Positions 1 through 12,345 of a stretch of 64,000 bases of DNA are shown piece after piece (position 1 is the first letter of the stretch; every line of letters starts with the position of its first letter). The notes under the pieces are model-generated. The model searched no databases, was not told where the DNA came from, and saw only the letters and a program-made list of their open reading frames with translations. Origin of the DNA: Macrocybe gigantea (Eukaryota > Basidiomycota > Agaricomycetes > Agaricales > Callistosporiaceae); NCBI GenBank assembly GCA_011319805.1, contig SJRY01000253.1, positions 124,001-188,000 on the forward strand, written 5' to 3'. The position numbers and the translations under genes were made by a program.

Positions 1-785
1 GGCATATCTTCTGGGTCATCATCGAACCAAACACACGAGTCAGGGTGAGTGCCTAGCATGACAGTTAGTGGCGTACCGAGCGATGAAATCCGATCTTTAT
101 AGGCTGGGCGCCGGCACAATAGCAGCGATCGTTTTGGGAGCATTCTCGTTGCTGTTGCTGGTTATTCTAATGATTGTTTTGATTCGGCAACGGAAATACC
201 GGGGTCCAAAGCGCCAACGGTTCGACATCCTTCCTCATAGTCCAACTAAGGAGACATTTGCCGCGGCTTCCACCTCTGCTGTTCCATTGACGATTCGACA
301 GCAAGAAGTACCGCCATCTCATTCTACTCAAGCATCAAGCACCCATGAGTCCCAGACCTACGTCTCTCCCAGACGAGAGCTGTATGTGTCCAACCAAGTC
401 GACGAATCCGGGGGTGCTTATTCAGGTGCTGTTACGAGCTCTGTGAGTGGAGATGTCTCCCTTTGAGCGCTTTAGCGGCTGACACACCTTTTTCTCCTAG
501 TCTTCACGTTCCATGTACTCAGAACGGTCTCATCGACCTGAACCTGTCGCCCGGAATTACTCGAATTCTCGGGCTGATCAACCCAATATATATCAAAAAC
601 AAAGACCAGTAGAAATGCCACGGACAGCAGGCGTGTCGCTGGCGTACGTGCCGGAGGATGACTTGCGCCGAAATCGGTCTGCCGTGGACGGGCGCGCGCA
701 AGACTTTGGATCGACCCCATTTTCTCCGGGCACAGACATCTTGCCTCCGGATTACACTCAAGCAACGGAACCGTACAGGCCATGA
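1..785 (+). CDS. Single-pass membrane protein of the basidiomycete jelly-roll/TM family, 3' part
   Basis: This is the 3' part of a gene cut by the left window edge. Exons 1-44, 103-442 and 501-785 join in one frame across GT-AG introns of 58 nt each. The visible protein starts with a Ser/Thr-rich extracellular stalk. One hydrophobic segment (IAAIVLGAFSLLLLVILMIV) follows, then a basic stop-transfer stretch (RQRKYR) and a disordered cytoplasmic tail ending near LPPDYTQAT. The tandem neighbour at 1,437-3,262 has the same stalk, membrane and tail plan with a jelly-roll-like ectodomain, so the missing 5' part probably encodes one. Cell-surface location is inferred from topology. No enzymatic motif is visible. 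Confidence 0.75.
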
Positions 786-1436
786 CATGCGCTGAACGGA
801 CCTCACTTTTTCCTTCTGTTAGTTTGTAGTTCACATGAGTCACAATATGTGTACATAATATGATACTGGATCGCTCTTATAATTTCACATGTGTAAGCAA
901 CTTCACAATCAACGAGTCGACGCCATAGGTATGCCCTACACGGGACGGCGACGGTCCATTCTTTATTGCACTCCATGATTACTACGATTTCAAAGCTAAT
1001 TGCAGTTTTCCAGGAGCACCGGTACTGAGCTACGAATCGCCGAAGAATCGTGTATTTGTTTCATATCACTAAAAGGTGAGTTGGCTTGACTGTGAGAAGG
1101 AGGGCATCACTGCAAGGACAGCCACGCCTACCAGAGACCTGAATTTCGCACAGGAAAATTCCTGATATAGACGATATTTGACGTGAAACGTCCGAGTCTT
1201 GCTCCAATCTATATGACCAACAAATGATGGCTCCATGACACCAGGCCGCCTTACATCCTAGCACGTCCGGAATCAATCCTCGGCCACGATCAAGCACATG
1301 ATCTTAACTTTGTTCGGCGCTCTGACATGATCCAGCAGCAGATCACTTGCGATTTTCGTCTAGGTCTTGATGGACCCCGGTTCTACGAGTGCTATTTCTC
1401 TCTTACCTTTGCATTTGTTCAGAAAGCGTCAGAGTG
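786..1436. other. Intergenic region between tandem paralogues
   Basis: No coding frame, RNA gene or repeat stands out. It should hold the terminator of the upstream gene and the promoter of the next. I could not place a signal-peptide exon for the downstream gene here, although many family members begin with one. Confidence 0.5.
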
Positions 1437-3262
1437 ATGCCCTCTCTTTCTACGACTATCGAGGATAATTCCCCGTTCATCTGGTACTCTGCGGGATGGA
1501 GGGCAGGTTCCAGTCAGACGGACAGTCTCGCTAGCTTGTATGTTGGGTCTCCTAACGTTCTGTGTGTTTGTCTCTGAAATGTCCTAGATATTCCCATAGC
1601 AATTTCATGGCAACGCAGACGACAGGAGCGTCTGCGTCCTTCCAATTTACGGGAACTGGAGTTCAAATCTTCGGAGCAAAGAGGGGAAACCACGGGTTAT
1701 ACCAGATTACAGTGGACAATACGGCATTGTCGCCTTCGGATGGTTTTGCTTCCGATCCAGGACTTTTCCAACAAATGCTCTTCTCCAAAACCGACTTACA
1801 GCAAGGGACGCACGTCATAAACATCACGAACCTCGGGACTAAGAGCGAGTATGTGGATGTTGATTTTGTGAGCGTACTATATTTTGCGCCTCTGGTTACT
1901 TATAGTGCTCATTCCCTAGATTACGTATACGACTAACATCGACGGAACGGGTGACAAGATTTATGTGAACACCCTTCATAACAATGACCCGGTATTTGCA
2001 TACCTCCCTTCGGACTCCATCTGGACGAACCCGCCCAATGGGGCCAGCTACGCCAGCGGCACGGGTCGGTGAGTCATTATCTGGATCCTGAATCTCCTGC
2101 TGAATCTCCCTTGTGTCTAGAGTTACCTCTACTAATGGTTCTTCGGTACAATTCACGTTCACAGTAGGTTTTTCTGCTGTTGATATTTTTTACAGTGATG
2201 CTGACGGACTGCGAAGGGTAGACTGTCCTTTTATGCAGCTACGAGTTGAAGTGATCCATTAATTATGATCAGGACGCAGCGTTGGTCTCTATGGTTTCGT
2301 AGGCCCCAGTGGCTCCCAGTACACTATTCAACTCGACGATAGTCGCATCCAAACCTACAACTCAACCCAAGATCGCATTGATTCGAGCGTTTTATTGTAT
2401 CGCGCCGACGGCTTGAGGGACTCCCAGCACAAACTTACTTTGACATGCGTTACGACGGCACCTGGGCAGACGCTCTCATTCGACTATGCAAATATCTATT
2501 CTCTAAATCCTTCACAGTCAGTGCCACATGAGGCTGCTGGGAAAAGTCTCAACTGATGATGTTGATCCTAGGATCAACCAGACTGCAGCTCATTCTTCCA
2601 GAAAGGTAGATGGCGCGGCAATTGCGGCGATCGTTCTCGGAGTCGTAGTGTTTTTGCTGCTCCTGGTCCTTGCTTTCATTGGATATAGGTACCGCAAGGA
2701 GCGGAATGGTGCATTAGGTATGTTTTATCTCTTTCACTGTGTTGATGGTGCCGTCTTCACAGCCGAAGCAGTGGTATGCTCACGTCGAAAATTCGCAGGG
2801 GCAAAATCAGAAACATTAACACCAACGCCGTTCTCTACGATGGCTACTGCTACCAGTATGCGCCAAAGCGACCAGCTACAATCTACATTACATAGGACCA
2901 ATAACTCATTTTCAAACATAGTAAGAAGCATACCAAAATCACTTTTTTCTACTTATCTGATCTGTTCTTATGCATTATGAAAATAGCAGTCCGAATCATC
3001 GACATCGTCATCAGCTGGAATGCAGTGGAGGACTGCAATGACACCTGTGCCAAGCAAGGCAGTGTCACTGATAGCAGCGCAGAGGCGGGCAGAGGCTAGT
3101 ACACTGAGGCAAGTTGCTGGAGTCCTGCCGTCTAATAGGCCTATGGACCAGCATGTGCAAGATGATGAGTCCTTGTCCGCTTTATCACCTGCCTCTGTCT
3201 CGGAAACTCTTCCTCCAGACTATGGACAAGCCACAGGAATATATAGATCAAGACCCGTGTAA
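1437..3262 (+). CDS. Single-pass membrane protein with two jelly-roll-like ectodomain modules
   Basis: Eight exons (1437-1537, 1588-1867, 1920-2068, 2121-2167, 2273-2516, 2572-2717, 2763-2920, 2987-3262) join without frame breaks to about 466 residues. The first ectodomain module contains the family pattern FTGTGVQIFGAKRGNHG, and the second contains GRSVGLYGFVGPSGSQYTI. A Ser-rich stalk, one transmembrane helix (AAIAAIVLGVVVFLLLLVL), a basic anchor (RYRKER) and a disordered tail ending LPPDYGQATG follow. Such proteins are common unnamed surface proteins in Agaricomycetes, and a sugar-binding role is only inferred from the fold. The intron 2168-2272 has a weak GTTTTT donor but is the choice that keeps frame. 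The start is the first in-frame ATG; an upstream exon is possible. Confidence 0.75.
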
Positions 3263-4245
3263 TCTTTCATATATTTTTCAAACCAACTGTGTTGTGATAC
3301 CCCAAAGAAATTCTCCAAGATCTCTAGTCATGCATAATAAGTAATAGTCTTGGGTGCGGAGTAAGAGGGAGTGGGCGGGCGAAAGTAGCTAGTGTCGTGA
3401 AGGAGCGGCGGGAGAGTGAACGAGGCCAAGGAGAACGAGGGTGGATGAATCGACGAAAGACGAAGCGCTATGCGAGACGCCCACATTGACCGAAGTCCTT
3501 TTATTCTGTTACGTGCTACGCTACGTGACAGAATTCTAATGCACTACTTGTCATAGATATTGGACCCGCTGATCCTTTCGTCCTTCTCACAGTGGAACTC
3601 CAGTCAGTCCGAAACATCGTCTTATAGTTGTGTCTGCTGGTACGAGCCATAACAGGGCTTCTATGTTGCAGAGCTGGTTGTCTAATTGGTTGGTTTGCCA
3701 GGGAATGTCAAAATCAGTCGCTTTTGAACGCGGGATAACATCGATGGCTTTAGCCCAATAAACTCCGTCGCGACTCTTATGCAAGCGCATTTGCCAAGAT
3801 TTGTGTTTCGGATCAGCAACAAATTTTGAACAAGAAATCACCAGAAAATGAGCACAAGAGGCGTCTTGTTCTGTCTGCACGTTGTCGCTTTTGATGCGAT
3901 GGATGCCACTTCCCAGTCGGCAGTATAGTGATCAGATTTATCGTGTTCAACGGAATCTCGGGTTAACGCCTTGCAAGCTCTGTCCGTTCAAGTTGGTTGC
4001 CTACGCGTACCACGGCGTCTGCCTGTGACGCGTAGGCTAACGCGCGTCGTTCACTCCTTTTAATTTCATTCCCGACGGTCGTCGTTCCAATGCAACCCTT
4101 TCTACGGTGTAAAAATGCAGGAGCGTCTCTGGTCTCTCCCTCACCGCTCTTTGTCACTCCCCACCATCTTCTTGATTCTGCCTCGAGCTAATATCCTCAC
4201 ACCTACGCACTTCATTCTGTCATTGCTTCTACATCCCACCAAACC
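3263..4245. other. Intergenic region
   Basis: No supported gene was seen. A minus-strand open frame at 3587-3880 resembles nothing I know and has no splice context. The last 100 bases are pyrimidine-rich and lead to the ATG at 4246, as expected for a fungal promoter. Confidence 0.4.
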
Positions 4246-5762
4246 ATGCAAACTCGGTCTTCATTGATGTTTTCTCAAATGCCAAAAACAGCATTTAAGC
4301 CTCTTTTGGATGCCGGAAATGTAGACCCTCGCGTTGCATCCCATGATATTAATCTACAATGTTATTCTTTGCAGAAGCTTCCGTGCTCCTCCTCCTATAC
4401 CTCCTCAATCGGCGGCAGCGGGTTTCAAGTGACGGCCTCCCAGTTAGTGTCAACCATGTCCATGCCCGAAGGATTAGGGCTTGGCTTGAAGATGACGCTG
4501 ATGGTTGGATCCGTCACGGATGGACTCGCTGATGCCAGCTATGCCACTGAGCCTGATAGTGTTATGCCTGCTACTCCTCCTGATGCCACCCCTGGTTCTC
4601 GATATCCTCCTCCTTCTCCAGTGTTCAGCATCGACATGGCTTCCATCTCACTCTCCCCCGCTGCGCGTGCTCCTGTCACCCCGACTCACGTCAGTACTCC
4701 TGAATTCACATTCCCACCTCCGCCCACGTGCTCTATGAATGAAAACTTGGCATCCCTCGGAGCGTCGCCTGACTTTCTAGACGACGTCTTCGTAGTCGGG
4801 TCTGGGCAGTCCACGAACGCCGCCATGTCAGCCGCAATCGACCGAATGTTCGAGCGGATGACCTTTTCTGAACGGGACGATTTTGAAGGTCGTTCGGAAG
4901 AGCGAACCTCCTGCGATGGCCTGGGCTCGACGTCGGATGGCGGGGACTCTCCCGTCAGAGACCTCGCTCGACTCGGGCTCGGGTTGTCGGTGCTCACTGA
5001 GCCGTCTGAAGCCTCGATCGCCTCCTCTTCTCCCATTGCGGACGAAGTCAGTGATCGGGATTTTGGTAGCGCGCCCGAGTCCCTGATCGGGGCTGCTTTC
5101 GGCTCTGGTGGACAGGATGGTCTGCTCTCCGTTCAGCCTGAAGATGAGTCTGGTGTTAGGATGGGTCATCCCTCTGACCTCGGGTCGCTTGCGCTGGCCA
5201 GAAGGTCTAGGGTGGCAGTCAACTCTTCGCTCACCGACGACGAGGAAGAAACAGCTTCCAGACCTCATATATCCAGTGTGCCCCTGGATCGCTGTTTAGG
5301 TTCGATAGAACAAGTGGGCGGAGGCCACGTCCCGGATCGATCTTTGAAGGGCTGCCTCTCGTATTGCTCTCCCCGATCTTGGAGGTCTGGTCGCCCATAC
5401 TTACGCAGTCGCCGGTGAGTGTTAGCATAGTCGTTAGTGCTGACATTTTGTCCAGTTCTGGCCTGCCGATCATCGAGGGACCCTGCGAATCCACTCCAGT
5501 GCATGGGCAAACAACCCAGGACGATGCAATCCTTCGACCTGTTCCGGTAAATCGAGGCGAGGACAGCGACGAGGAAAGTAAGGGCAAGGCGGAATCAGGC
5601 TCAAGACTCGCCAAGCTGTGGACAGGTATTCGCGTCGGTGTCAAGACCTTCAAAGCGAGCTTAGGCCTGAAGACACGCCAGAAGGTTCCAGCTGTTGTGG
5701 CTCCTGAAGATGTTGAGAACTTTACCTTTATATTTTATGGCCTGGAGCATATTCTCCCTTGA
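4246..5762 (+). CDS. Unknown Ser/Pro-rich, mostly disordered protein
   Basis: Two exons, 4246-5414 and 5456-5762, are joined by a 41-nt GTGAGT..CCAG intron and give about 491 residues. The sequence is rich in Ser, Pro, Asp and Gly with acidic stretches such as TDDEEE and GEDSDEESKGK. It has no signal peptide or membrane helix. The only compact segment is near the C-terminus (AKLWTGIRVGVKTFKASLGL), an amphipathic basic region that could bind a partner or membrane. The ATG context CCAAACCATGC looks like a normal start. I do not recognise a family and assign no function. The long open frame and clean intron make a real gene likely. Confidence 0.6.
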
Positions 5763-6425
5763 AATTTCGCTTTCAAAGTCTCCTTTCCGCGCCACCATCC
5801 ACAAGACACGATTAAAAAACAAAGAACCCAGAAAAAAAAAACGGAAAAACACAAAATTAATAAATAAATATATTAGGATACATTTTACATACTGCGATTC
5901 GGACTTTGCATTGCTCGTTTACATTTCATGCTCGTAGCTAGCTTTCTTGGACAGTGACTGACTGCAGTAAAACATTTGCATTTTCGCTTGATTATATGGG
6001 CATGCCGCACGCGAACTTGTCAAGAATCGACATCGTACCTTTCCGTCTTTCTGCTCATACCTGCCACCTCTGAACCAGTTAAGGTTAATGAAGAAATACT
6101 GGATGTTGTGAAGCTCTTTCTCTGCCGCACTCGTGAGCGACTTTAAGAAATTCAACTGCCTAGCCAGTCTGGACAAGGCGGTTTGGAAGCCTAATGTTAT
6201 AAAAAATACAAGAATGGGTCTTACACTAAAAGTTCACATTGGATGGCTGATGGAGATAATTTCAGGCAATGTTATGCATAATAGAAACAATAGCATTCAC
6301 GACGACGCGGCTGTACGTGACATGTTTCGCTCAGCGACCCGCATATCCCCTATGCAACGATAAAACTAAAGTGTAGCCGTGAGAATGACGAGATGCAAGG
6401 GTGAACTTGACGGACTCACGATCAG
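5763..6425. other. Convergent intergenic region
   Basis: This is AT-rich spacer between a plus-strand gene ending at 5762 and a minus-strand gene ending at 6426. It contains an A-rich stretch around 5820-5870 suited to 3' processing. No gene was recognised. Confidence 0.4.
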
Positions 6426-9400
6426 TTAATGATTCGTCTTGACTCGCTTGGATCCTCTCGTTGGTGACTCAGGCTCCTCAAACGTCTTGGAAGGGATACG
6501 GCCAGTGTAATCCGTGTTCGCGGGCACGATTTCAGCACCTGGAGACTGACTCCATTTAACTTGCGAAGCGGCTTTGTCATCGGAGCCCAAGGTGCGCAAC
6601 ATGTTGAGGTCTCCTGGCGCCGTTTCACCACTTCTTTCGTATCGGGGTGAGGTTCGGCAGGTTGTTTCTCCAGATCTTTGATCGTGTCACGAAGTGCATC
6701 GAGAAAGAAGTTGTGAACTGTCTCGATATATGGGTGTCGGTGAGCGAACATTAAGATACGCCACCATCGGAGCAGTAAGGGTTTGAGGCGTTCGAAATAT
6801 GGATGGACGTGACAAAGAACAAAGTTTTCAAGATCATCTCTGCGGAAAAGACCTGTTTTGTTGGCGATAAGGGTGGAAGCATCATCAGATCTGAAAATGC
6901 AATAATAAACCCTATGAATCGCTGCGTTTGGCGAGGTAGGCGAATAGGGTTCGTCCAACTCTTTTCGCCGAACGCCGCCAGGCCCGCTACGAGAGATGCA
7001 GATTTCAGTCAAGATCCAGAAAAACGATTCCATATCATGTCTGGCATCATGCGGTGAATCCAGTTTCCAAATGCCTTCACCCTGTAATACTTCAGGACTG
7101 GCATATGGGAAAGTAGCCTATACTTGTAATCAGAACGTGTTTCATTAAACTAGGTTGTAACTTACACTTCGCTTTGCTGTCTGTGCTTGGCAGGTTGAGA
7201 AATCTGGGAGTTCTGCACCCTGCGAAGATAACTGAGAAGGGAAATTAAAGGATTAAAATGGGATCTTACTCGACCAAGGAGTCCTACGTCTGAATGAAGC
7301 AGCTGTAGCGTAATTCGTTAGAACCGTAGCTGAACTGCGGAAAAAATCTATACCTGTGCTTGTTTCTTCACTTGCTGAATATGCCACATCGGACTAAGAT
7401 ACCGAATGAAATCTTCCACATCTCCAACATGGTTTGCAAGGACCTTGAAAACAGAATCGCCATCAAGAACATCACCTAGGGTGAGCCCGAACATGGCCTT
7501 GGCAGTCTGTGCAAGCACCATTTTGAGCGGTTTCATATCCTTAGGTGGATGGCTCAACAGGGACTTTCTGCGATCCGTAGTCTTTTCGCATAGTCATAAT
7601 CTATGAGTCGGCCCTCTACTTCCCCGCCGTCCTCCTTCGGATAGATGAGAATGTTGTTGACACTAATGTCGCGATGAAGAACAAGATGTGTGAAATATAT
7701 TTTCTTGTGAACTAGGAAACGGTGGTTAGCAACAGTTTCCAGAAATATAACACTCTTACATTCAATTGCATCTTTGAGAACCTGTAGCAGTTCGAGGGTC
7801 CTTGAAGTTTCGAAGAGGCCACCCATAGAATGCCATCAACATCCGAGATTGGACCCGGAACGTCGGTGCATTGTGGTGCATGGCATACATATACTGAGTG
7901 CTGTCCGTCGTAATGATGTCGAGATGTTTGGCAACAGATTCGAGGTGAGGGGCCACAGATTTGCTCTCTTCTGTTTTCCTTTTCTTTCCTACCTCCACTT
8001 TCTCCTCAGGCGGATGCGTCACAGATCCAAGAGACTGGCGAATAAATTTGAAGGTGTCAACCGTGACACCATTGACCTTGACATCCTCATATGAGTAAAC
8101 AAGGTCTTGCCCGTCTGTGCCGTCCTTAGGGTAGAACTCCCCTTCAGGTGTCGCCGTCAATGGCCTCCACGTTTGCTTCAGTACATGGATCTGTTAAGCA
8201 TGACGTTGAAGTGCATAAAAAATCTGAAAAACTAGCCAAAACACACCTTTCTCATTGACGGAGGTTTGCTCAAGTCCGCTTGCTTCAGCATGGCCCAGAT
8301 AATGGTGGCACGTCCAGACATAGACGCCGCTCTTGTGATATCAAGTGCACGAACCGCGATAAACGTTTCTCGTTTCGTCGGATCATCTTTCGCAGGCATC
8401 TCAATGGCCCAGTTGATCTTGCTTGCAGAGTCGTTGTAATCGCTGAGCTTGACTGATGGATCGAACGAGTGAACCGCTTCAATGTTGGTCGCCTCGATCG
8501 GTTGCTTGCATATCCGCATCGTCGTATCCCAGCCCAACTTCTCCGGTGGCAATAAACTCATTGCTAGAATGACGCGTATGAAATCTTTGGGTTTCTATGT
8601 AGACTGTCAATGACGTGATATAGAATAGTTGTGTGCTACATACAGCATGGATGTTGATTGCCGTGTCAGTTCCAAGCACACCTGTTCGATCCGCCAGCCA
8701 AATCGTGAGGTCGCTATCACAGAATAAAGTGCCGAAGACAAAACGTCTATCAAGTTGTTCAGCGAGCATTTGTCGCATGTACACCAACAGCTGGTAGACA
8801 TGCTCCTCGACTTTCTTTTTCGTCTTGACTTCTGTGACAGAGTTGACACGATGCCACCACGCTTTGATTATTTCCTTTTTCCCCTCCTATATGATTCCGT
8901 TAGCTGCTGATATTAAACAGAAAGTGATGCGCACGTCAGTAGTCGCCTTCTTGACTTCGGCTTCAACGTCTTCCGCCTCAGATTGCAGAATATTAATCAG
9001 ATCCGGACGCAGAGTCGCAGATTCTGGGATGATGGATGATGGAGCCTCATTGTGACGATCAACCCATTTTGTTCGGAACAGTGGCGTGCTCGGAACAAGT
9101 TTGAACGCAACGCCCGTGATGTGTTCTGCAGTATTGACGAACGGGGCATAAATAGCGTCTTCCTTGCCACCTCGAGCTTGCGCCAATCCTGGCCAGCGTT
9201 TCGACTTGGCATTGTACGTTCTGTCAACGATAAGTGCTTTGTACACCTTGGCAATGAGGTCGGCATCAACAGGAAGCAATCGCTCTAGAAAATCGTTTGT
9301 CGATGTAACATGAAGGTTTCCTTCGTCGAGTTCACTCTTGACAATCCTTCGAACGTCCCTGGCATTCATTTTGAATGCGGCAGTGTGCGCTGGTCTGGTC

Positions 9401-9462
9401 TTGATTGGAGTATTCGGGTTGACGGATAGATGGAAACGCGGGTCTCTGTAGTCGGCCGGCAT
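6426..9462 (-). CDS. FunK1-type fungal protein kinase, frame-disrupted
   Basis: Exons 9462-8935, 8886-8644, 8594-8247 and 8190 onward join cleanly and give the N-terminal region of a FunK1-family kinase (TPIKTRPAHT, then the MNARDVRRIVK helix). The catalytic core follows: HRDISVNNIL (catalytic Asp and Asn) and LIDYDYAK in place of a DFG segment. Further on are TFPYASPEVLQGE and HDMESFFWIL, and the C-terminus is the family's SPTRGSKRVKTNH. Substrates of this basidiomycete-expanded family are unknown. The frame changes without an intron near 7795, 7565 and 6600-6660, so it is either a pseudogene or carries sequence errors. Intron 7713-7759 splits the segment just before HRD. The start is the first ATG in the open frame. 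Confidence 0.8.
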
Positions 9463-11447
9463 CAGGAAAAGAAAGAAAAATGCAGTACATGGCGAGTCTC
9501 CTACCAAGTCTTATATGCAGTTGGTCATTCGCAAAGAAATATCGCAGGAAATTTCGGGAGACAATGGTGTTGGTCCAACTTTTCGAACTTGCACAGCCAC
9601 GAAATGGACGCGTTGTTTGCCCACATTTCTTAATTAGGAATCCCTCATTGGCCACCTCGTGGATCGAAGCCCTTCTGTGCATGCTCGTTCACATATTCCT
9701 AAACGAATTTCAAGCAGCGCCGAAATTGTTGTTCCATTGCTCCTTTTTTCTGACACGTTGTGATTGGCTTTATGAAAATTCTCAGCACTTCAACACCACC
9801 AGAGTAATCGGTGATGCCTTGCGACTTCGATTGCAATGAACACTACCGCAAATATATATGGTTCAGAGATACAGACAATGCCAAACGATTGGACAATGCA
9901 GGCTCTCCATTCTCTGCATTGACCGAATTCCGGTGGTCTGTTTATAGGGGCAGCGCAACGACCGATAATCCGCGACTCCATTTACTCCAGATACACCCGA
10001 TATAGCTGCGACAAGACTGACAAGCGTAGACTTCATTCAGATCTGCAGTCTACAATTCCTATGTTTGACTCCATCCCAGCCACTTGGTTAGATAACCAAT
10101 CCATTGTGGCCGAAAGTGCGTTAACCTCTGCGCGTTTTCTTTACATTGGAAGAATAATAACGGAGTTATTCAGAACATGTTCCGTGCCGCCGAGCGATAT
10201 GACCGATCTAAGTCCGGGAAGAATCTAAATTCCTACTTCTTCATCTTAAGCTGGCCACAAGAGGTTGCCATGTGGTCAGCTTTTTACGATGCAGCATAGT
10301 TGTGCTGGTGCGTGTCTTCCTATGCTGCGCAATGATCATCACCATCAGTGTTCGGAACGAACGCCCGTCGTCGTTGTTCCAGAATGTTCATTCACAACCA
10401 GTCAACCGAACGACTTGGTATTTACAACGGATGCCCAGTGCTCTAGCGAGACACCGAGGTTTATATTCCATTCCTCGCAGGCTGTGGCGTTGGCGTCCTC
10501 AGGATGGTCTGGGTTCTTACTGTCGTCACTTGTCGCAGGATCTGTGGCATTAAGGAAGACGAAAACAAATACACTCAGATCGTAGTCGTCGAGAAATATG
10601 AGGATTCCCATGAACCTCCCGGTTACACCTTCTCCGACAGCAAGCCTAGGGACGACGTCAAGATTCCTATCGTGCGGGGTAAGGTGGCCAACTAAACTCG
10701 ACAAATACTGTCAATGCACGCGACGATTCACTCCCCATTCCCATCTCACTCTCGTGCGCCTGTTCACGCCTCATCAATCTCTACCTATGCTTCCCACTTC
10801 CTCCTGTCTGCGCCGTCATAGCCACATTCCATCGAAGAGACTGAAGAAAGGTCAGGAAGATGGAAAAGGATCTGGAGAAGCAGCGCCCAGATTCGACGTC
10901 TTGAGCGGAAAACTGCCTACCCAACCTCCCACATATTAGAAAATCTCTGGTTAGACTTCCATTGTTGTCAAGTCTCCTCTTCCTTCCACTAGAAAGGCAC
11001 TTCCGCTGTCGGGACCACGAACGGTGACACGAAAAAGGGGGCACGACAATACTATGTCAAACCAGTTCGACTCAGCACGAACGCGTACCATGCAGACTCT
11101 ACGCACTCCTTTCTAGCCCAGATTGGACTCTGCGCTGCATTTATACCACAAAAGAAGTCTGAACGCATGCCAGGTGCGTTTATCGGGTCCCTACATCAAA
11201 GGCAAGTTGTCCTTCTGGAAAGGAGCTTATGCTGCTAGCTCCTTTATCACTGCACGGCATGCACAACGGATTGATCTTGACTGTTACGTCTCCAAGGGCT
11301 GGAACCCAATCCACCAGCTACCGGTCCTCCTATGTACCTGATTAAACCTCCTGATGTACCTACGATCGTCACCTGGTCGAGGACTAGGTGTGCGTGGTTT
11401 TTAAAATACCACACCCTACCTCCTCCTCCACACAGACGAATCCCCCA
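9463..11447. other. Long region without a recognised gene
   Basis: Short open frames exist on both strands, for example 10265-10585 and 10504-10695. None has recognisable motifs or consistent splice joins. A decayed gene or transposon fragment around 10,260-11,340 is possible but not supported. Confidence 0.35.
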
Positions 11448-11804
11448 ATGTCAAATCACCAATTCCCAAACGACGACCAACCCGAACACCATTCACCCAC
11501 GTCCACATCAGGCCGCCAATCCATCCTAAAGAGCAACAGCAGCAGCAGCAGCAATCCCAAAGAACGAGCCCGAGTCGAAGAAGACCTCGGGGAGATCTCA
11601 CCTCTCACCCTGGTCTCGCCCTACTTCAACGAGTGGCAGTTCACGCCCGGAAAGCAAAAGCAAAAAGACACTGTCGCAAGCGCCGACGCGTGCTCTGGCG
11701 CCTGCCCGTCTTGCATCACTCAGAGAGGCTTTGCGCGGGCCATGACCTCGCGTACGTCGATTCGTGGTTCTACCACTCTAGCCCCGAACACCTCTCTTAG
11801 CTGA
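11448..11804 (+). CDS. Possible small unknown protein (N-terminal exon)
   Basis: An open frame starts at an ATG in the context CCCCCAATGTC and begins with a Ser/Asn/His-rich disordered stretch, including a run of serines (SNSSSSSNPKERARVEEDL), followed by ISPLTLVSPYFNEWQF. The latter looks more protein-like than chance reading. The 3' end after about 11,650 looks like low-quality coding and may be intron. I recognise no family. It is convergent with the Rap1-like gene. Confidence 0.25.
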   Translation: MSNHQFPNDDQPEHHSPTSTSGRQSILKSNSSSSSNPKERARVEEDLGEISPLTLVSPYFNEWQFTPGKQKQKDTVASADACSGACPSCITQRGFARAMTSRTSIRGSTTLAPNTSLS

Positions 11805-12345
11805 GCGCATTTGCAGTGTTCTTCGTGAGGGAAGACAAGGATAAAGCATAGCGTTGTGCATGTAGGCGGGCACCATCGAGCAGAGGTCCGAGACCCTCAC
11901 TTGATCGGGATCACGGGGGATGGAGGAGGCGTCTGTTTTAATATCAGCGCTGCCGTCTACACATTCGAGGTGTAGGCTTTACTCTAGCTGAACGAAGAAG
12001 TGTCCCTCTGCCTCGCGTACTCTGTCTATTATGTATCTTAAATCCACAAACGCATAATGAAAACATACTCCTCATTACAGTCCATCACACAAACCAGACA
12101 AGAAGTTTCACCTTTCTGTCGACACCAACGTCCTCCAAACAAGCTGAAGTACCACATCAGCAGGGCTTAACACGAGCTCATGAGAACATCAAGAACAAAG
12201 AACAGTGCGTATGATATGCCAGATCAACTAAAAAAATTTGCCAATTGCCAACAACAACGGAAAAGCGAACCCACAAGTAAAGCACCCAGACCAAAACAGA
12301 AAAAATAGAGCATCATATACCGTAGTCAGTCGACGACGCAGATCG

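Noticed and set aside
2164..2195. A 32-nt intron in the membrane gene
   Set aside because: It is too short for this genome and gives the wrong frame; the 105-nt intron 2168-2272 restores the GRSVGLYGF frame.
4686..5653. Long open frames antisense to the disordered gene
   Set aside because: They shadow a GC-rich coding sequence, lack splice context and have no motifs.
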